DNA from: Chondrilla cf. caribensis
Taxonomy: Eukaryota > Porifera > Demospongiae > Chondrillida > Chondrillidae
Reading direction: 5' to 3'
DNA length: 64,000 nucleotides
NCBI GenBank assembly: GCA_964020155.1
Contig: OZ026553.1
Location: 3,866,509-3,930,508, forward strand
The position numbers and the translations under genes were made by a program. Under the pieces are notes generated by a model, which saw nothing but the letters and a program-made list of their open reading frames with translations, ran no database searches and had not been told where the DNA came from. Below are positions 34,047-47,900 of the stretch, in pieces; the stretch's first letter is position 1, and every line of letters starts with the position of its first letter.

Positions 34047-34309
34047 TGCTACAGGAAAATGCACATGCATATTATGTATGTGTGTGCTGTTTGTGTGTAT
34101 ATGTTTAAACATACATGGGTTGTTAATAAACTTTGATTTAGCTAAAAGAGATGATTGTAACCATATCAACCATGAAGGTCTATGTCAGTTACAAACTAGC
34201 CACGTGAAAGCTCACTAACTCACAATCCATACCATTACTGGAACTATAGCGTGGGCCTTTAATTACCATATCATGCGTGCGTGTGTTTATACCTTTATAT
34301 GGAATTTAA

Positions 34310-34796
34310 GGAAGTTAGATGAAGTTAATGCCGACTTCCGGAGTGGATTGCATAGCCTTCCGCCGCCGCGGGTCACCTGTGTGTTCATGTGTTTGGCGCT
34401 TGTGTATATTAATATTATGTATATGACTTCCGATTGTGTGGAGCAGGCGCGTGGTACTTCGACAATTCCTGGCTTGTTGCAGACTGCTTTTGAGAACGTC
34501 CCTGCGATTTTTTTTTTTTTTTTTTCTCCGCCTTATGGCGTGAAAGGGTGGTGCGGGCTCAATCCCCCAGGGGAAATTAAGTGGTATCTTAGGTTAGTTA
34601 ATCAGAGTTAGCATTAAATACTTCCGGGTTTCGTAGGCCAGGGGGCGGCACCACAGGTGGGGGGGAGAACCTGCACCCCCTTAAGTCCAAGAAGGGGTTC
34701 TCGTTGAGATCCCTGACAACTGCGTGGGTAGGTTATAGCATTACTTGGGGTAAGCTTAGTTATCACCTTAAATCAGTAACGAAGGAAGTCAGGGTG
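34310..34796. mobile_element. TTAA-flanked non-autonomous element, copy 2
   Basis: Begins GGAAGTTAGATGAAGTTAAT after TTAA (34306-34309) and ends before TTAA (34797-34800). It shares the T tract plus CTCCGCCTTATGGCGTGAAA and the CCTTAAGTCCAAGAAGGGGT region with 5487-7112. Units 1 and 3 lack it here. A 112-codon ORF across it has no domain and is probably chance. Confidence 0.65.
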
Positions 34797-34800
34797 TTAA

Positions 34801-36331
34801 GTACAATCGTACATACATGTATAATTATATGTTATCCATTCAGGTATGTGTGCTTGTGTTCATAGGTAGCAAATAGGCTGTTGAGTATGTAGTGATAATT
34901 ATGGCCATGTTTGTTTACAATGAACAATCTATTGTTTATCAATTTCCTACTACAGGAAGCCATATAACAGATCATGAGAGTAGATTGTACCCTTCAATGA
35001 GGCTGTGCCTGATGTTGTAGTGGAGGTGATGTTGGTGGAAGCTGTTCAGCAGAAGATGATGGAGGTGGTGTTGGAGTTATATTCAGTAATGAGTTCTGTA
35101 CAACGCACTACACGTACATACGTAGTACACAGATAGTATAGTCTGACATGTACCAGACTCTATTTGCCACTTTATTTTTAAGAATAATAATTATTGTTTT
35201 GCCTCAGTGAAAGGAAATGGTCAATCAATACTCACCTACACCAGACAAACAAAATGCCCACAAAAAGTGGTGTAAAATTACCACTACAGTTGAATGTAGT
35301 GTTTTTTCCCATTTTTTTCAACTTAATTTTTACTTAAACCCAATGCTTACACAATGTATTCAGTGATTGATATCTGTTTGTTTTGTGAATTTGATTTACT
35401 GTATTATACACATTCCTATTGGAAATCATAGTAATAATTCTGTACTTATTATTGTGTTTTACAAGACTTAGTATAATACAGATTTATATTGTATGTATAC
35501 ACGCCATGCACTATACATTATTTTATATCACACTCATACTTAGTATAATATTGCATACTATTATATTATTAGTATAGGTGTTGTAGTATCTTTACATAAC
35601 ACTAATAATATTATTATTGCACTCTGTATATATATATATAATAGTGATAATAACCGATCTATATAGATCTAGATAATATTCATAGATCTGTGATAATTAG
35701 GTGCGCCTGAAGTTCAATAATAATAATTATAATAATTATATTGTTATGTACATGTGCATGTATACTAGCATGAATAATGATTGGCCAAGGTATTATACAA
35801 TACATAATATTATGCCAAGTATTTAATCTCAAATCACCATGATATTATTATGTAAAGTGGGTTGTTTGGCTAGCTAGGTAACATCTTGCATATAATATAT
35901 ATATGCTAATAATTATGACTGGAAATTTAACACCAAATTTCATTTCCACGGTAGCTAGTACAGCTACCTTAATTTGCCATGTGGTAACAGTTATAATCAT
36001 AGCTGTCAAACACACAATAATAGTTATAATTATATGTTTAATTTTATAATTTTATTAACTGAAGTTATGTACATATATAATAATATATACTACTCATATA
36101 ATTATAGCATTTTCAAAATTTGCAATTCATTATCACATACACTTGACAGTATTTTTATTAAAAATTTTGAAAATCAAGTCTTACACAGATTCAACAGATA
36201 CTCAGATATAATAATACATCCCCTACAGTAAAAATACTGTACTACTGCAAGTTGTTATAGATGCAATGACAATTTTAATAAACACACGCAATAAAATGAT
36301 GTTGAACAGTCAAGTAGTTCAAATGTCACTC
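34801..36331. other. AT-rich non-coding stretch of unit 2
   Basis: Contains the unit's CTACTACAG-GAAGCCAT segment near 34955, then extended TAATAATA-rich sequence. No gene supported. Confidence 0.5.
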
Positions 36332-36609
36332 CAAGATGGGTTGCTCCCGACTTCCTTCTCCAGGGCATCGGCCACATTCGGTCCTTTGGATTCTTCATTA
36401 TTTTCAACAGAAACCCCATGTTGGAGGGAATAGAATCCCAGACTTGCCATCCCTCCAGTATCGTAGAGCCAGTATTCCACCAAGGGACTGGTCTGATCTC
36501 AAAGATTGAACTTCATCCACTGGTACTCCCAAACTGATAGCCAAAGAGTGCCAAACTGGAACCGTATCCAATACACCATGGAGGCCAACGTCTGATGGTG
36601 TGTTCCCTA
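36332..36609 (-). pseudogene. Broken Death-domain exon
   Basis: On the minus strand it reads TPSDVGLHGVLDTVPVW, HSLAISLGVPVDEVQSL and GGILALRYW as in genes B and C. Against 55741 it has two single-base deletions, one in the run before TTTCAACAG and one just before the CCCCATGTTGG run (about 36388-36416). The C-terminal third of the domain is lost. It lies 5.3 kb beyond the working Death exon of gene B. Confidence 0.8.
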
Positions 36610-36640
36610 GTAGGCAGATAAAAGAATATACGTATGTAAT

Positions 36641-36761
36641 AGTTATATCCTGCCTAGGTGTGCTGTAGCAGATATAAAGTGCTAATTGATTACCGAGGGC
36701 GAAGCCCGAGGTAATCTGTTAGCACTTTATCTGCTGCAGCACACCTAGGCAGGATATAACT
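36641..36761. mobile_element. Small fold-back MITE
   Basis: Arms AGTTATATCCTGCCTAGGTG and its reverse complement enclose the inner palindrome ATTACCGAGGGCGAAGCCCG. About 120 bp, non-coding, immediately next to the MITE at 36764. Confidence 0.8.
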
Positions 36762-36763
36762 AT

Positions 36764-36996
36764 CTTGTATCCTGGCGTGGTGAATGGTAGACTATTTATA
36801 CAGCAAATATGCACATAGTCCAATACAACATATTATATGCAATAGAAATGTGTTTACTAATTTCCTGCCTCGTTCTCACGCAATTAATCCTAACAATGGA
36901 ACCTGTCTGGTGACCTGTGCTGTATCACTGACCTGTGCTACATGGCTTATGTACGCACAGTTTTTCCTTTGATCCACCCCTCAACCAGGATACAAG
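36764..36996. mobile_element. CTTGTATCCTGG-ended MITE, copy 2
   Basis: Terminal inverted repeats CTTGTATCCTGG and CCAGGATACAAG. The interior matches the reverse complement of 25364-25591. Flanks show TAT on both sides, a possible short target duplication. Confidence 0.75.
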
Positions 36997-37068
36997 TATG
37001 TGCATGGTGATTCAGAATGAAGACTTATATTATATGCATTGCAAAAATATGATCACTTACCATAGACC

Positions 37069-39132
37069 TCAAGAGGGGTGGGGAGTGAGGAATATCCATT
37101 TCAGAGGTCTTGACAACCTGTCACTGTTTGGTAGTGGTACTGTAACATAAAATTATATTTAATGATAAGTTAACGTAAATAATTAAAAAGTATAATATGT
37201 AGTATGGTAGCAGTGAGTGACTGTATATTATTGTAAGTACAATTACTGTATTGAAAGGGTACGTGTATGTCAAATGTACCACTGTGACAATATATTTAAC
37301 ATTGCATTACTTACTGGACTGATACAATAAATATGACTGTAAATGAACAGCTATCAATCAAAGGAAGATATTTAATTTTATTTAGAAAGCTTAAGCTTAA
37401 ATCTTGATTATGGCTACAGTTGCCAATGAACTATAAAATCCATCAATGTGATTACAGCACAACCTCTCAGGTCTGTTAGGCCTAGAAGTGGGCTATTGTG
37501 AAGAAAATTAATCCCAAGGTCTCTAGTGTAGTTGTAATGTACGTATATGTTTCCCTGGTGTACACCATCTGCTACATCTACATCTACAGTGCAGAGTGTG
37601 CACTACATGTTCCCCTAGCGTAGACATTTGAAATTGCATATGCCTAAACATGTTTCTGTCAATCCAGTGAATTCTCGTTAATCCACCACCACTTCATCCA
37701 CTACACTTTTTAATTCGCCACAATTTCCTAGTACTAATATAATGTACGAGTACCAATGAATATCCAGTTAATCCACCATATTCTTTGAAAACGAACTGCG
37801 GTAGATTAATGAGTATTCACTGTATAAACGGGAACACTTTTCTTGTGTTAACATGTAGAGTCAAATGAGTAACTATTTGTGGAACAATAACTACAAGGCT
37901 TGCAATTTTCTTAGCTAATTTCAATAAAAAATAATGTAAAAACTGTGTCTGTCTGTGAATGTCTTATCATGCTTTCATTCATATAAATGTTCATTAAACC
38001 AGTTATCATCTATCCATTGGTGCAATGGGTCTACATTGTTGCCTTCCGGCCAAGGATCTCGTACAATATCAGACTCGTATCACACGCAACGTTAAATGTA
38101 ATAACTATTCTAATAGGATACAGATGAGATTTCATACCTTTCTGGTGTTTCCCTTTAGGGCGGGATCCAACATCAGAATCTATTAGTACAAAATTGAATC
38201 TAGTAATTCTATTTCTAAACACTCCCACAGACACATTCATACATAAAAATAACATCAAAAGTGTGAAATTAGTCCAATAACTATATGTAACAATACGTAT
38301 ATGTATGTCATCATAAAAACTTCCTAATTTGAATAAGGCATGCCTCAAACCACAAGTTATGCATGAGTACAGTGTTTTACAGAGGCCATACCGCGTTGGT
38401 ATAGATTACACATTGGTTGATCTGCCTTTCAGCCATGTCATACAAAATGTCTACAGTGACTTTTAAAGCCGCCCTGACAGATTTAATTCCAGTTAACATT
38501 ACTGAGTGGAATGGCAGTCTCATCTGTCTACTGCATGACAGTTACTGATAGGTCGACTTAGACTAGAGTACCTGTAATTACACGTTCTGAATATTACTCT
38601 GATACTCAGAAATGCAAATTCCTCTATTACGTATATCTACCAGCGACAGACAAACAAGCACCTGTCCCTCCAGATCTGCTGGTTCCTCTTTCAAAGGTCG
38701 CTGGGACAACGTCCTTATCCCCGCCACGCTTTACTACTTTTTTGGACTGTAAGAATGAAATGAAAAACTCTTGCTCCAAGAACCACGTGTTGGAAACCAC
38801 GTCCTCGGATCAGTTTCAAGTTTCAAATTTGAACTCGGTGTTGAACTCAGGCCTTCCTCAATAACTCACGTATTCGAGCCTTCTTGTATTATAGAGAAAG
38901 AGCCGTCCAAAATATGGTCAGTGTTCTGTTTTATGCCAACTTGATCTACTTCATCGTATAAAGTTATTGTTTCTTTTGATATTTCAACCATAGCCGGCCC
39001 ACAAGAGGTTAATGATAAAGAAGAAACTGAAGATGAAGTAGAAGCGTCCATTCCGCACTGGGTCAGAATACGAACGAGGAGCAGAATAAGGAATTCCACA
39101 ATTTCCCCTCCCTTACAATGTTTCTCAACCAA
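37069..39132 (-). CDS. Candidate small spliced gene in the unit 2-specific segment
   Basis: Three consecutive candidate exons join in phase: 38746-38662 (SKKVVKRGGDKDVVPATF to SRSGGTG), 38179-38138 (DSDVGSRPKGKHQKG) and 37139-37069 (VPLPNSDRLSRPLKWIF ending in TGA). Each has an AG acceptor and the inner donors are GTGCTT, GTATGA. A longer ORF at 39132-38866, with a hydrophobic N-terminal stretch (VEFLILLLVRIL), is a possible first exon, but its apparent donor (AATAC|GTGAGT) does not match the phase. No family recognised. The segment is absent from units 1 and 3. Low confidence. Confidence 0.3.
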
Positions 39133-40559
39133 TTAATGTGAGCATTTGTAGTGTAGCTCAAGGGTAAAATGGTATGCCACTTGGACTTGGTAGTCTAGTG
39201 TCCTTCTGTCATTGAACTATCGAAACAAGTTCATGTCAACCTTGTCTCCATAGGCAGGGCATTCACTATTTTACTTAATTCGCAACCGTTTATAGCTAAA
39301 TACTAACTACCTCTAAAGATGCCTAGCTGTCTTACTTCACCTTATGCCCTCAGTATTTCTTGTTGGATAAAATAGCAACAGAGTGCTAAGGAACCAGGGT
39401 GGGCGCTTATTATTAACACTGCCCAATCCGGGTACATGTATTGGGGGATTGGAATCAATTGTAAGCAATGGACATGGTGTCATATTCACGATTACGTCAT
39501 TGACCACACTAACTCTGCCAGACATCATCAACAATAACTTGGGATTCTGCAAGTTCGGTGGCCATTTTGTAGTGACATGCCTCCTGACTCAATGATGACA
39601 TCGTACAAAGTGTGTGTCGTCTATGACATATTCGTTTGCATATGGCAATCGTTTGTATAGTGCAATTGATTCGCTGGATTTATGCGTCTTTGTTCATTAC
39701 AGTCTGAAATACAGCAGGGTGGTGTACCCTGTTCCAGCCATACCCTGGAAAGCACTAGTACATGCTGGTCATAGTTTTTTATGTTTTTCCAGCAATTGGA
39801 ATTGTTCTGTTAATTAACATGGCTAGCTAGCAGACTGTGGTGGTGACCATATTCTAACCCATGCTAAGTACATAGTATTACCCATTAGAGCAGGTATCAT
39901 CTAAGAAAGAGACTTGGAATTTCGATTTGTGTCTTAGATGTTGTTTTACTTCAGCAAAGTAGAAACGTCTCCATTGTTGTTAAGATGTGTTTGTCCATAC
40001 CTTGAAAGACACCATGACACTAAATCTGTACTTATCAGAGATTCGTACTATTAGTACTGGTTGACATAGTGTATATGAGCTAAGACTGAGACTGAGTGAG
40101 GTGTACTCACTAACCAGGAGTATGCAACTAACTAGGTACCTACTTAGCAAGTTGCACTGTATTAATTTTTATTGCCTTTACTGAGTGCTGAGTGTATTCA
40201 TTGCCTCCACGCACAGGTACAATGCAAAGAGAAGGCACTGGAGAAGAACAAAACTGAACCTGTAGTGTAGTGTGGCCATTATTTGGAACATTGTACTATG
40301 TATGTCAATGAATCCTCTCCACTGTGGCACGACTGTTTCAAATAATCATGACATTTACAAATGTGGACACATGTACGTATGTATAATGAGTGATCTAGTA
40401 TAGTGGAGGCATATCAGTGTGATTGCCTCCAAGTATGACAGTGCGCAATATGCACATATATACAGTGCATGAAACATAACATTATGGTCTATATAATAAG
40501 ACCATCATGATCAAAGGCCACAGTATAAATAAATATACACACATGCACGGTTGATAAAA
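39133..40559. other. Non-coding stretch specific to unit 2
   Basis: No recognised gene or repeat; ORFs of 60-70 codons on both strands lack domains. Confidence 0.5.
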
Positions 40560-40964
40560 TTAATCTGAACAATGTACTCTACATCCATATACAATAAACG
40601 CAAACAAAACACTGTACACATTGTGTTGTAACATGCAGTAGAATTGATCATGACAAGAATAAATGTCATTTCTTCTGATCTTCACTCCATGTTGGATCTT
40701 TGATGACTTTATTTTCCAAATCCTTTGCAACTTTTGTTCCGGGGTAGCTTCTAACTTTTCTAGTAGGAACCTCCATGTTGAGGGACAGGACATCCCAGAG
40801 AGACCGTCCCTCCAGTACTGCAGGGCTAGTAGACCACCAAGTGGATCTGTACGGTAAGCCTGCACTTGGTCAACTGGAACTCCTAGGTTAACAGCCAGAA
40901 ACTGCCAAAGTGGTCTCAGCAGCAAAACATTATTGAGACCGACATCTGATGGAGTCAGACTTGT
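40560..40964 (-). CDS. Diverged Death-domain exon or gene remnant
   Basis: An open frame encoding LTPSDVGLNNVLLLRPLWQ, FLAVNLGVPVDQVQAY, LGGLLALQYWRDGLSGM and PSTWRFLLEKLEATPEQKL, followed by a 40-residue tail unlike genes A-C. The Death core is intact and clearly a diverged paralogue. Upstream, the AAG before TCTGACTCC would be an acceptor in phase 2, not the phase 1 used by A-C, and no UPA or ZU5 exon lies between it and 41663. It could be an alternative last exon of gene B or the remnant of another copy. Confidence 0.55.
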   Translation of the reverse strand, partial: TSLTPSDVGLNNVLLLRPLWQFLAVNLGVPVDQVQAYRTDPLGGLLALQYWRDGLSGMSCPSTWRFLLEKLEATPEQKLQRIWKIKSSKIQHGVKIRRNDIYSCHDQFYCMLQHNVYSVLFAFIVYGCRVHCSD

Positions 40965-41013
40965 GATGATGGAATCAAAAATGTAATATTATTGCTGTAT
41001 GCTCGTGCAATGA

Positions 41014-41153
41014 AGCATGTCGGAATGGGAAGACTGCATGTCGGAATATAACTATCCCTATATCAATTGCAGTGATACACAGTATAGTGTCTGCAGCTGT
41101 TGATAGGGATTGTTATATTCCTGGACCAACAGTCTTCTCATTCCGACATGCTG
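41014..41153. mobile_element. Small fold-back element
   Basis: Arms AGCATGTCGGAATGGGAAGA and, inverted, TCTTCTCATTCCGACATGCT, with further inner pairing (AATATAACTATCCCTAT against ATAGGGATTGTTATATT). Non-coding, 140 bp. Confidence 0.75.
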
Positions 41154-41662
41154 CTCACTCTGATGGTCTCTTTCCACTCATCCCTACCTTGTTCTTTCCC
41201 TTTTTTGGTTGTCCGTATATCCTTTTTCATTTTAAATGTTTTATTATGCTTAATGTATTATAATAATTATAATGTAGTAATGTAGTAGAAAGACATTCTT
41301 TAATCAGTACAATATCAATATTATTATACGTACTTTATAGTAATACTATTATAATATAAATCATATATAATTATATTGTGCTATAATTATGGTATGTAGC
41401 TAGGGACTAGAAAATTATTATAATAATATTAATATATATGCCTATATGCATATATTGCACACTAGCTAATGCTACATATATAATGATATTATTGTACTTT
41501 TTATGATCAATAAATATAATTTAAAATTCAATTTTACATAGATCAATTTGAACTACGCATATTGTATGAATTTAAAAATAATGTTACTATTGTACTTTGC
41601 TAAGCACCAACAATATTAGTACGGTAACCATATATTATACTTACAAAAATAACACAGTGTTG

Positions 41663-41952
41663 TCAAGTACTACTCCAAGCTGGGTTGCTCCGGACTTCCT
41701 TCTCCAGGGTATCAGCTACATTAGGTCCTTTGGATTCTTTCAATATTTTCAGCAGAAACCCCCATGTTGGAGGGAATAGAATCCCAGATTTGCCATCCCT
41801 CCAGTATCGTAGAGCCAGTAGTCCACCAAGGGACTGGTCTGATCTCAAAGATTGAACTTCATCCACTGGTACACCCAAACTGATAGCCAAAGAGTGCCAA
41901 ACTGGAACCTTGTTCAGTACACCTTGGAGGCCAATGTCTGATGGTGCTATAT
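41663..41952 (-). CDS. Gene B last exon: Death domain
   Basis: Encodes DIAPSDIGLQGVLNKVPVW, HSLAISLGVPVDEVQSL, LGGLLALRYWRDGKSG, PPTWGFLLKILKE and VADTLEKEVRSNPAW before TGA. Phase 1 start after GTCTGTAG. Close to gene C (55674) and to the broken copy at 36332. Confidence 0.85.
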
Positions 41953-44900
41953 CTACAGACAACACACGACCACAATTATAATTATGCATGAATTAGATAC
42001 AATAAGTTACTGCTACAGTACGCCCAATATGTACCTCAATATATAATTCCACTCGACAATCTGTAATATCTATGAATGTCTAATAATAGCAAGTGTTGGT
42101 GTCTATTGTGCCCTATCTGAATACCTGTCCCCCACACACTAGTGATGCTAGCCCATGTTCATTGTTGAAGTACAGTACTACATGATCCAATTACACCAGT
42201 ACACGTTCCCTTGTGTACAGGGTTTACTATAATATAAACATCTCACTAGTGTACCCTGTGTTGGTTCCATGTTCTACTAGTGTGCAGTGTGTCCACTACA
42301 TGCACCCATAGTGTATGTGGACTGTCTAAGATTAGCATACCACCTATGTATGTGTTCCACTGATGTGAAGTGTCAGTTACACGCTGGCCTATGGCTACTT
42401 TTACTATAGAGGACACACTACATGTTCCTCAGGTGGAAAATCCATATGTGTCTTTTCACATATGATGTCCACAACACATAATTCCCTCAAACTGTACACA
42501 TGTATTCTCACTTTGAGAATTATTGGTTTCCTGCTCAGGAGACACAGACTCTACATTGAATTGAAAGAAACAAATTAATCATAATAATAACAGTTTTATC
42601 AATATGGATCTTAGGGCCGGGGGTTCATTGTCATTCCCCTAAGGATGTGAAAAGTTCTCAACATGTAATCTCCAATAAAACCTACCTTCTCTATTGACAC
42701 CTGCCAACTCTTGTGTTCCCACACCAGGAGATACTGGAGATAATGACAGTAGAACAATGGTTATTAGCATGCCAATAATCCAATGTGTGTACACACTATT
42801 ATCAAATACACTGTGACACATGTATTTAAATACAACATGTGAACACAGTCATACACTACATAAGTATACATTCAATACTAATACATGTACAGGTATGACC
42901 ACATACAACCACAAATGTTAGGTAGAATGTCATTATCTTTGAACAGGACAAGGACTATTTTATAGTATTACACACATATAATATGCCCAATAGGGAGTAC
43001 TGTAGCCATGGTGATGGTGCACCCACTGGAGGTTGTTCGAGGTTAGTTGTATATAGTTCCTATATGTATCGTACAGTACTTACCCGAAATATACATAAAA
43101 TAAACATGCACAGATACACGAGATGTTTGTGTACTTACAAGCACACACTATTTCACCTGGTACTTCCTCTACGACATCCTCAGCTTTGACTGAATAACAA
43201 AGGTTTTCACCATCGATCCCCTCAATGATTAGCTTCGTGACTGTACACAGAGCACGGCAGTCACTGTGACAGTTATTCTGTGTAACATCAACTAAGAATG
43301 ACGGAGGATAGACTCCCTCTTCTACAGCCATTTTCATTTTCTTTTTGGTATTATGAGTGCCGTAACGGACGTCAGCTTTCCTGATCTGTGAAGAAGCAAT
43401 TACAACCATTACAATAAATGAATTGCAGGACCAATCTTTTGTTTCAACTCACTTGTGGTGACACTAGATAAGCACCCCAACATTTACCGTGTGATTCACT
43501 GAGCTGTCCTGTTATTACTTGCTTCTTGAACTTGAAGGTCACGCAGTGTTTAAAACACCTTCTCCAATGTTTCCAATACTTATTGAGAACCTGTAGTGTA
43601 GAGGATAGTTCAAAGTTAGCCAACTGTATACCATATCAAAGTACATACACATCATACATAATAAACACTGTACCTTTAGCCAATACGGAATATTGTAAAT
43701 AATGGCCACCCTCAGCAGACGATTGCTCCCTTCCACCTTCTCCCAGGCACTAGCACAGTAACTAGATGGGATCTTCTCCCTCATGGCTAGTCCTAGTAGA
43801 CTGCAGTGTCCTGATAGCTCCACAGTACCAAATGTGCCATGTAGTGATGTACACTTGGGATCCATGGCTGTGAATGTGTACATCTGTTCACCTTCTGGAA
43901 GAACATGTGGGGAGATGACAAAGGAAACATCTTCTTCAAGGTGACCATGATCTCCAGCTATCCAATGAGGAATGTGGAGCTTCAGGGATTTGATGACTTT
44001 GGAGTGGTCAAACCAGACATAGACCACTGGACTGGCTAGCCTGTAACCACTTGGAAGAGCAAAGGGACCATCAAGGATGATGCCATATCTCACCTCCAGT
44101 GAGTCACTGCTAATGGCAGTAGCTGGCACCTCCATACGAAATATTCTGTTGTTAACATTACTGTGTTCAAAGGTGTCTGGCTCCAGCAGGAATTCCCCTC
44201 CATTCTGTGTAATGTGGAGGGTCTGAATACCAAACGGAATCCAGCACTGGTCCAGAAAATGAGATTCATGATCTTCAGTAAAGGATGTGAATAGAATAAA
44301 CAGTATACAGATTAGTGTACGCATAATATACATATTATATTATTATACCAATATTAGTTAATAATAAAGCATCCGCATATTCATACAATATGTACATTAT
44401 AATGTATACTCACCATGATCTAGTCCAGCATCTATTCTAGGAGGATCTGAACTACCACCAGAACTGGGAGTTGGGTCCTACACAAGATGAAGAACAAGAT
44501 TGTAAACAGTGGCAAGTATTATTATAGACTAGTAGTTATCAGATTGGCTCTTATCATCAGGATTGGTGCACTTTCATGTGTAGCATAATTAACTTACTAA
44601 TGATTTGGGACTTCCTGTCATAAAGGTAGATTGATCTGTCAAACTAACTGTCTTTACTTTGATTCTTTGTGCTGGTGGTGGAAGGTCATCATATTCAGGA
44701 AATGAGATGGATTCATATCCTGAGCTCGTCGTACTAGATGCATATTCAATTTGTGAGTACTGAAGTGTACAAAACAAAACGATCATAAATCAAACCATAC
44801 AATATAGTACTGATACTACTGTATTGCCTACTAATAGTAGAACAATAGTATAACAGTAGGCTTTCAAATTGACATCATATCAATACAAATTTGTTTATTC

Positions 44901-47900
44901 ACAAAATAAATTACATTAATGCAAACAACGATACATACGTATTAAGGATTATGCATGTTCTGTATTTACCTTCATTAATCGGCTATCAGATACCTTAGTC
45001 AATCTCTTCAGTGCATCTCTCCATTGCGGAAATAAAAACAATTTATCACATTCTTTTTTTGACAACCTATCTCTCCAGTAATATTCAGTCAGCACTACAT
45101 ATGGTGGAAAAATAGAGCAAAAAAAGCAATCACTGAGTCAGATGACATAACACAAATATTATAACTGTAAACAGGTTAGAAGAGACATTACAATTCATCC
45201 GCCATGAAGTCCCAGCCACTTGTCCTCCATGATTAAGTGTATTTTGGGCTTCTAATTTCATATAGGGGTGGGGACTATGACTAAGGGCAGAAAAGCCCAA
45301 CTATTTCCAGTATCATGTTACAACATCAGCTTATCCAATTTTGCTATAGTTGTGTGATACTGCATTGTCTTACATAGACAATTGAGCCAACTATTGGATG
45401 TGAATCACAATTGCAAAACAGGTCAGTAGCAGTCTGCTTGACTCTTGCAAAAATCGATTGAGGTGTCAAGAATTGAATGCTACAGATATATATTTGTAAT
45501 GCAATATATATAATTAGACATAATTGCAAAATTAAAATGTACAGTGACACGAGGACCGAGAATACTTGCCTCGCTTTTCAGCCCAGCAACAAGGTAGGAT
45601 ATATAATAGACTGCCACTTGGTTCTATAGTGTTATACCCGGTACATCCCTACTGTATACACATTCTTGCATGCTGGTGTCTTCAAAGTTAACAATAACAA
45701 AAATTAAAAATTACACAAGTTGTGTACATGTAATAGTTGTACCCCTCTTTTGCTCAGTACATTCCCATGTACCGACCAAAAGAGGGGTACAACTATTATG
45801 TATCCCGTTCAATAGTGCGATTACCAGTAGCGGAGATGGATTTCGTTCACATCGAAAAAGACGATTTTCTCAAAGAGCTGGAGGTCGCTATCAACCCATT
45901 CAGATGGCTTCTTGGCCGCCTGTACTTCCCGAACAAACGAGCGTCAGGACACTTATCAAACGAACGAGGAAAATGGCCGAATCCACGAGCCTTGGAATAT
46001 TTACCGAGTGAACGAAGAAACTTGCCGAACCAACGAGTTTTAGAGTATTTACCGAATGAACGAGGAAACTTGCCGAACCAACGAGGCATACGATACTTAC
46101 CGAACGAACGAAGCAACGGTTATGGCTTCTTTTAATGGAAAATCCGAGAAACAACCTTTTTCAACCCCCGTTGAAAACGACGAAGAATGGCTCGAGCCAA
46201 GAATACAGCCGAGAATACACAATGGGCACATAACAATGTCTGTTGATTAATTAATACCAGTCACTTAAAAACTGGGGTACACACATGAATAGAGCTGCAA
46301 ATTAATGTTAACAACATGTAGTATGCAATTATACCATTTTAGGTGAAATCATATCCCCACACTACTGACTCAGAGGTGAAGATTACATCAAAACATCGAC
46401 CACAAACTCACTTCCTGTTTTCTCTGCCAGCTCATGAATCATGCCAACAGCCATCAATCCGTCCGTAATATCTTGATGAACAGGATTACCAGTTCTCACA
46501 ACATTCCATTCTACATCTTTCATTTTCTTTGGTAGTACTTTTGAACACAACACACTTATATCTAGGAATAATGTGTGTAATAGGAATATCATTAGAAATA
46601 TAATGTGTACAGTATATCCCAGTTAGGAGCAATATCAAAGGTACTTCTACATTGTGTACGTACAACTTTATTTTCTACAAGTCCAACAAAATCCATACCT
46701 ACAGACTAGTATGGGGAGAATTTATCAATTTATATATCAAGTTTCCTGTCCAAACTGAATATCACTAGTGATGACAGCAATTTAAATTGATTAGTCACTG
46801 AAAGTAATACAGTGACTATATTACCCACTTGATTATTTACTGTGATTGATCAATTTATCAATCCATTACTTTATGCTCATAATTGAGTGGAAAATACAGT
46901 CCATTCTCACTACTAGAACTATTACAGACATGTAATAAACCGTCAACAATACACACTACATATACTCACTTTGAAACTTGACAATCAATTTGTCTTCAAT
47001 GGTTCTAGCCACTAGTGAATGCCTACCCTCATGAAGAAGCAGTACACCCAACACACCAGAGACAACCTTCATTGCAGCAGTGCCAGTAGAGACATCCACT
47101 GTAGTACCTCTTTTCCCTTCAAACACTTGATGAATGGCCTTTGATCCAGCTAAAGGTGACCACATCATGAGGTGACAAACACTAAACAAACATGTTTACA
47201 CAGTGAACATCTTACCTCTCACACATTTAGCTTCCTTCTTCATGCCATGCTCCTCAAACACTTTAGCAGTTTCCAGTGATATCTCCAGTGGTTGAGGACA
47301 TTGGTGTACAAAGATGCTCACAAACCTCTCCCATGTACCTTTGATCTCTTTTCCGGCAAATAATTTATTTGCCAGTAGATGTTCCCCCAGCAATTTAGAT
47401 ACAACTAGATTATAGGGAAGTGAGTAATATGATAATAATTGCACATATATATTATTTGGGAACAATGCAGTTATAGTAGTACACATACACACAGACACAC
47501 GCGCACACACGCATGCACACACACACAAACAAATGTACGTACATATACATGTTGTTATATGTAGATATCATAAGTACATACACATGTGACAGCCTTGTAA
47601 CTCAGGGTGGATTGTAGTGGATAGTGATACCATTATTGTATTGGCCATGAGAGTGAGGTAGGAATTAACAATTAACTAGATAAAGTGTCTGTACCCACCA
47701 CACCCCTCACAGAGGTACTTTATAGTTATTATATGGGATGTTCACATATAATATATAATAGACTAATCACATCCCACAGAGGCAATGGCTTGCCATGATA
47801 ATAACTGGTACAATGGCAACCTATGAAGTACTTAACCTTTGATCCACCCACACAACATACCACATATACATATCCTGTACATTGACTAGATTATGGACGT

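Noticed and set aside
44273..44333. Hydrophobic N-terminus (LICILFILFTSF) fused to the ZU5 exon of gene B
   Set aside because: It lies upstream of the AG acceptor shared by A, B and C and is not conserved in A or C, so it is intron.
45737..46135. 132-codon ORF with 16-residue repeats as a real repeat protein
   Set aside because: The repeats come from a 48-bp array within a mobile element that is open on both strands, and the copy at 48475 is interrupted in that frame.
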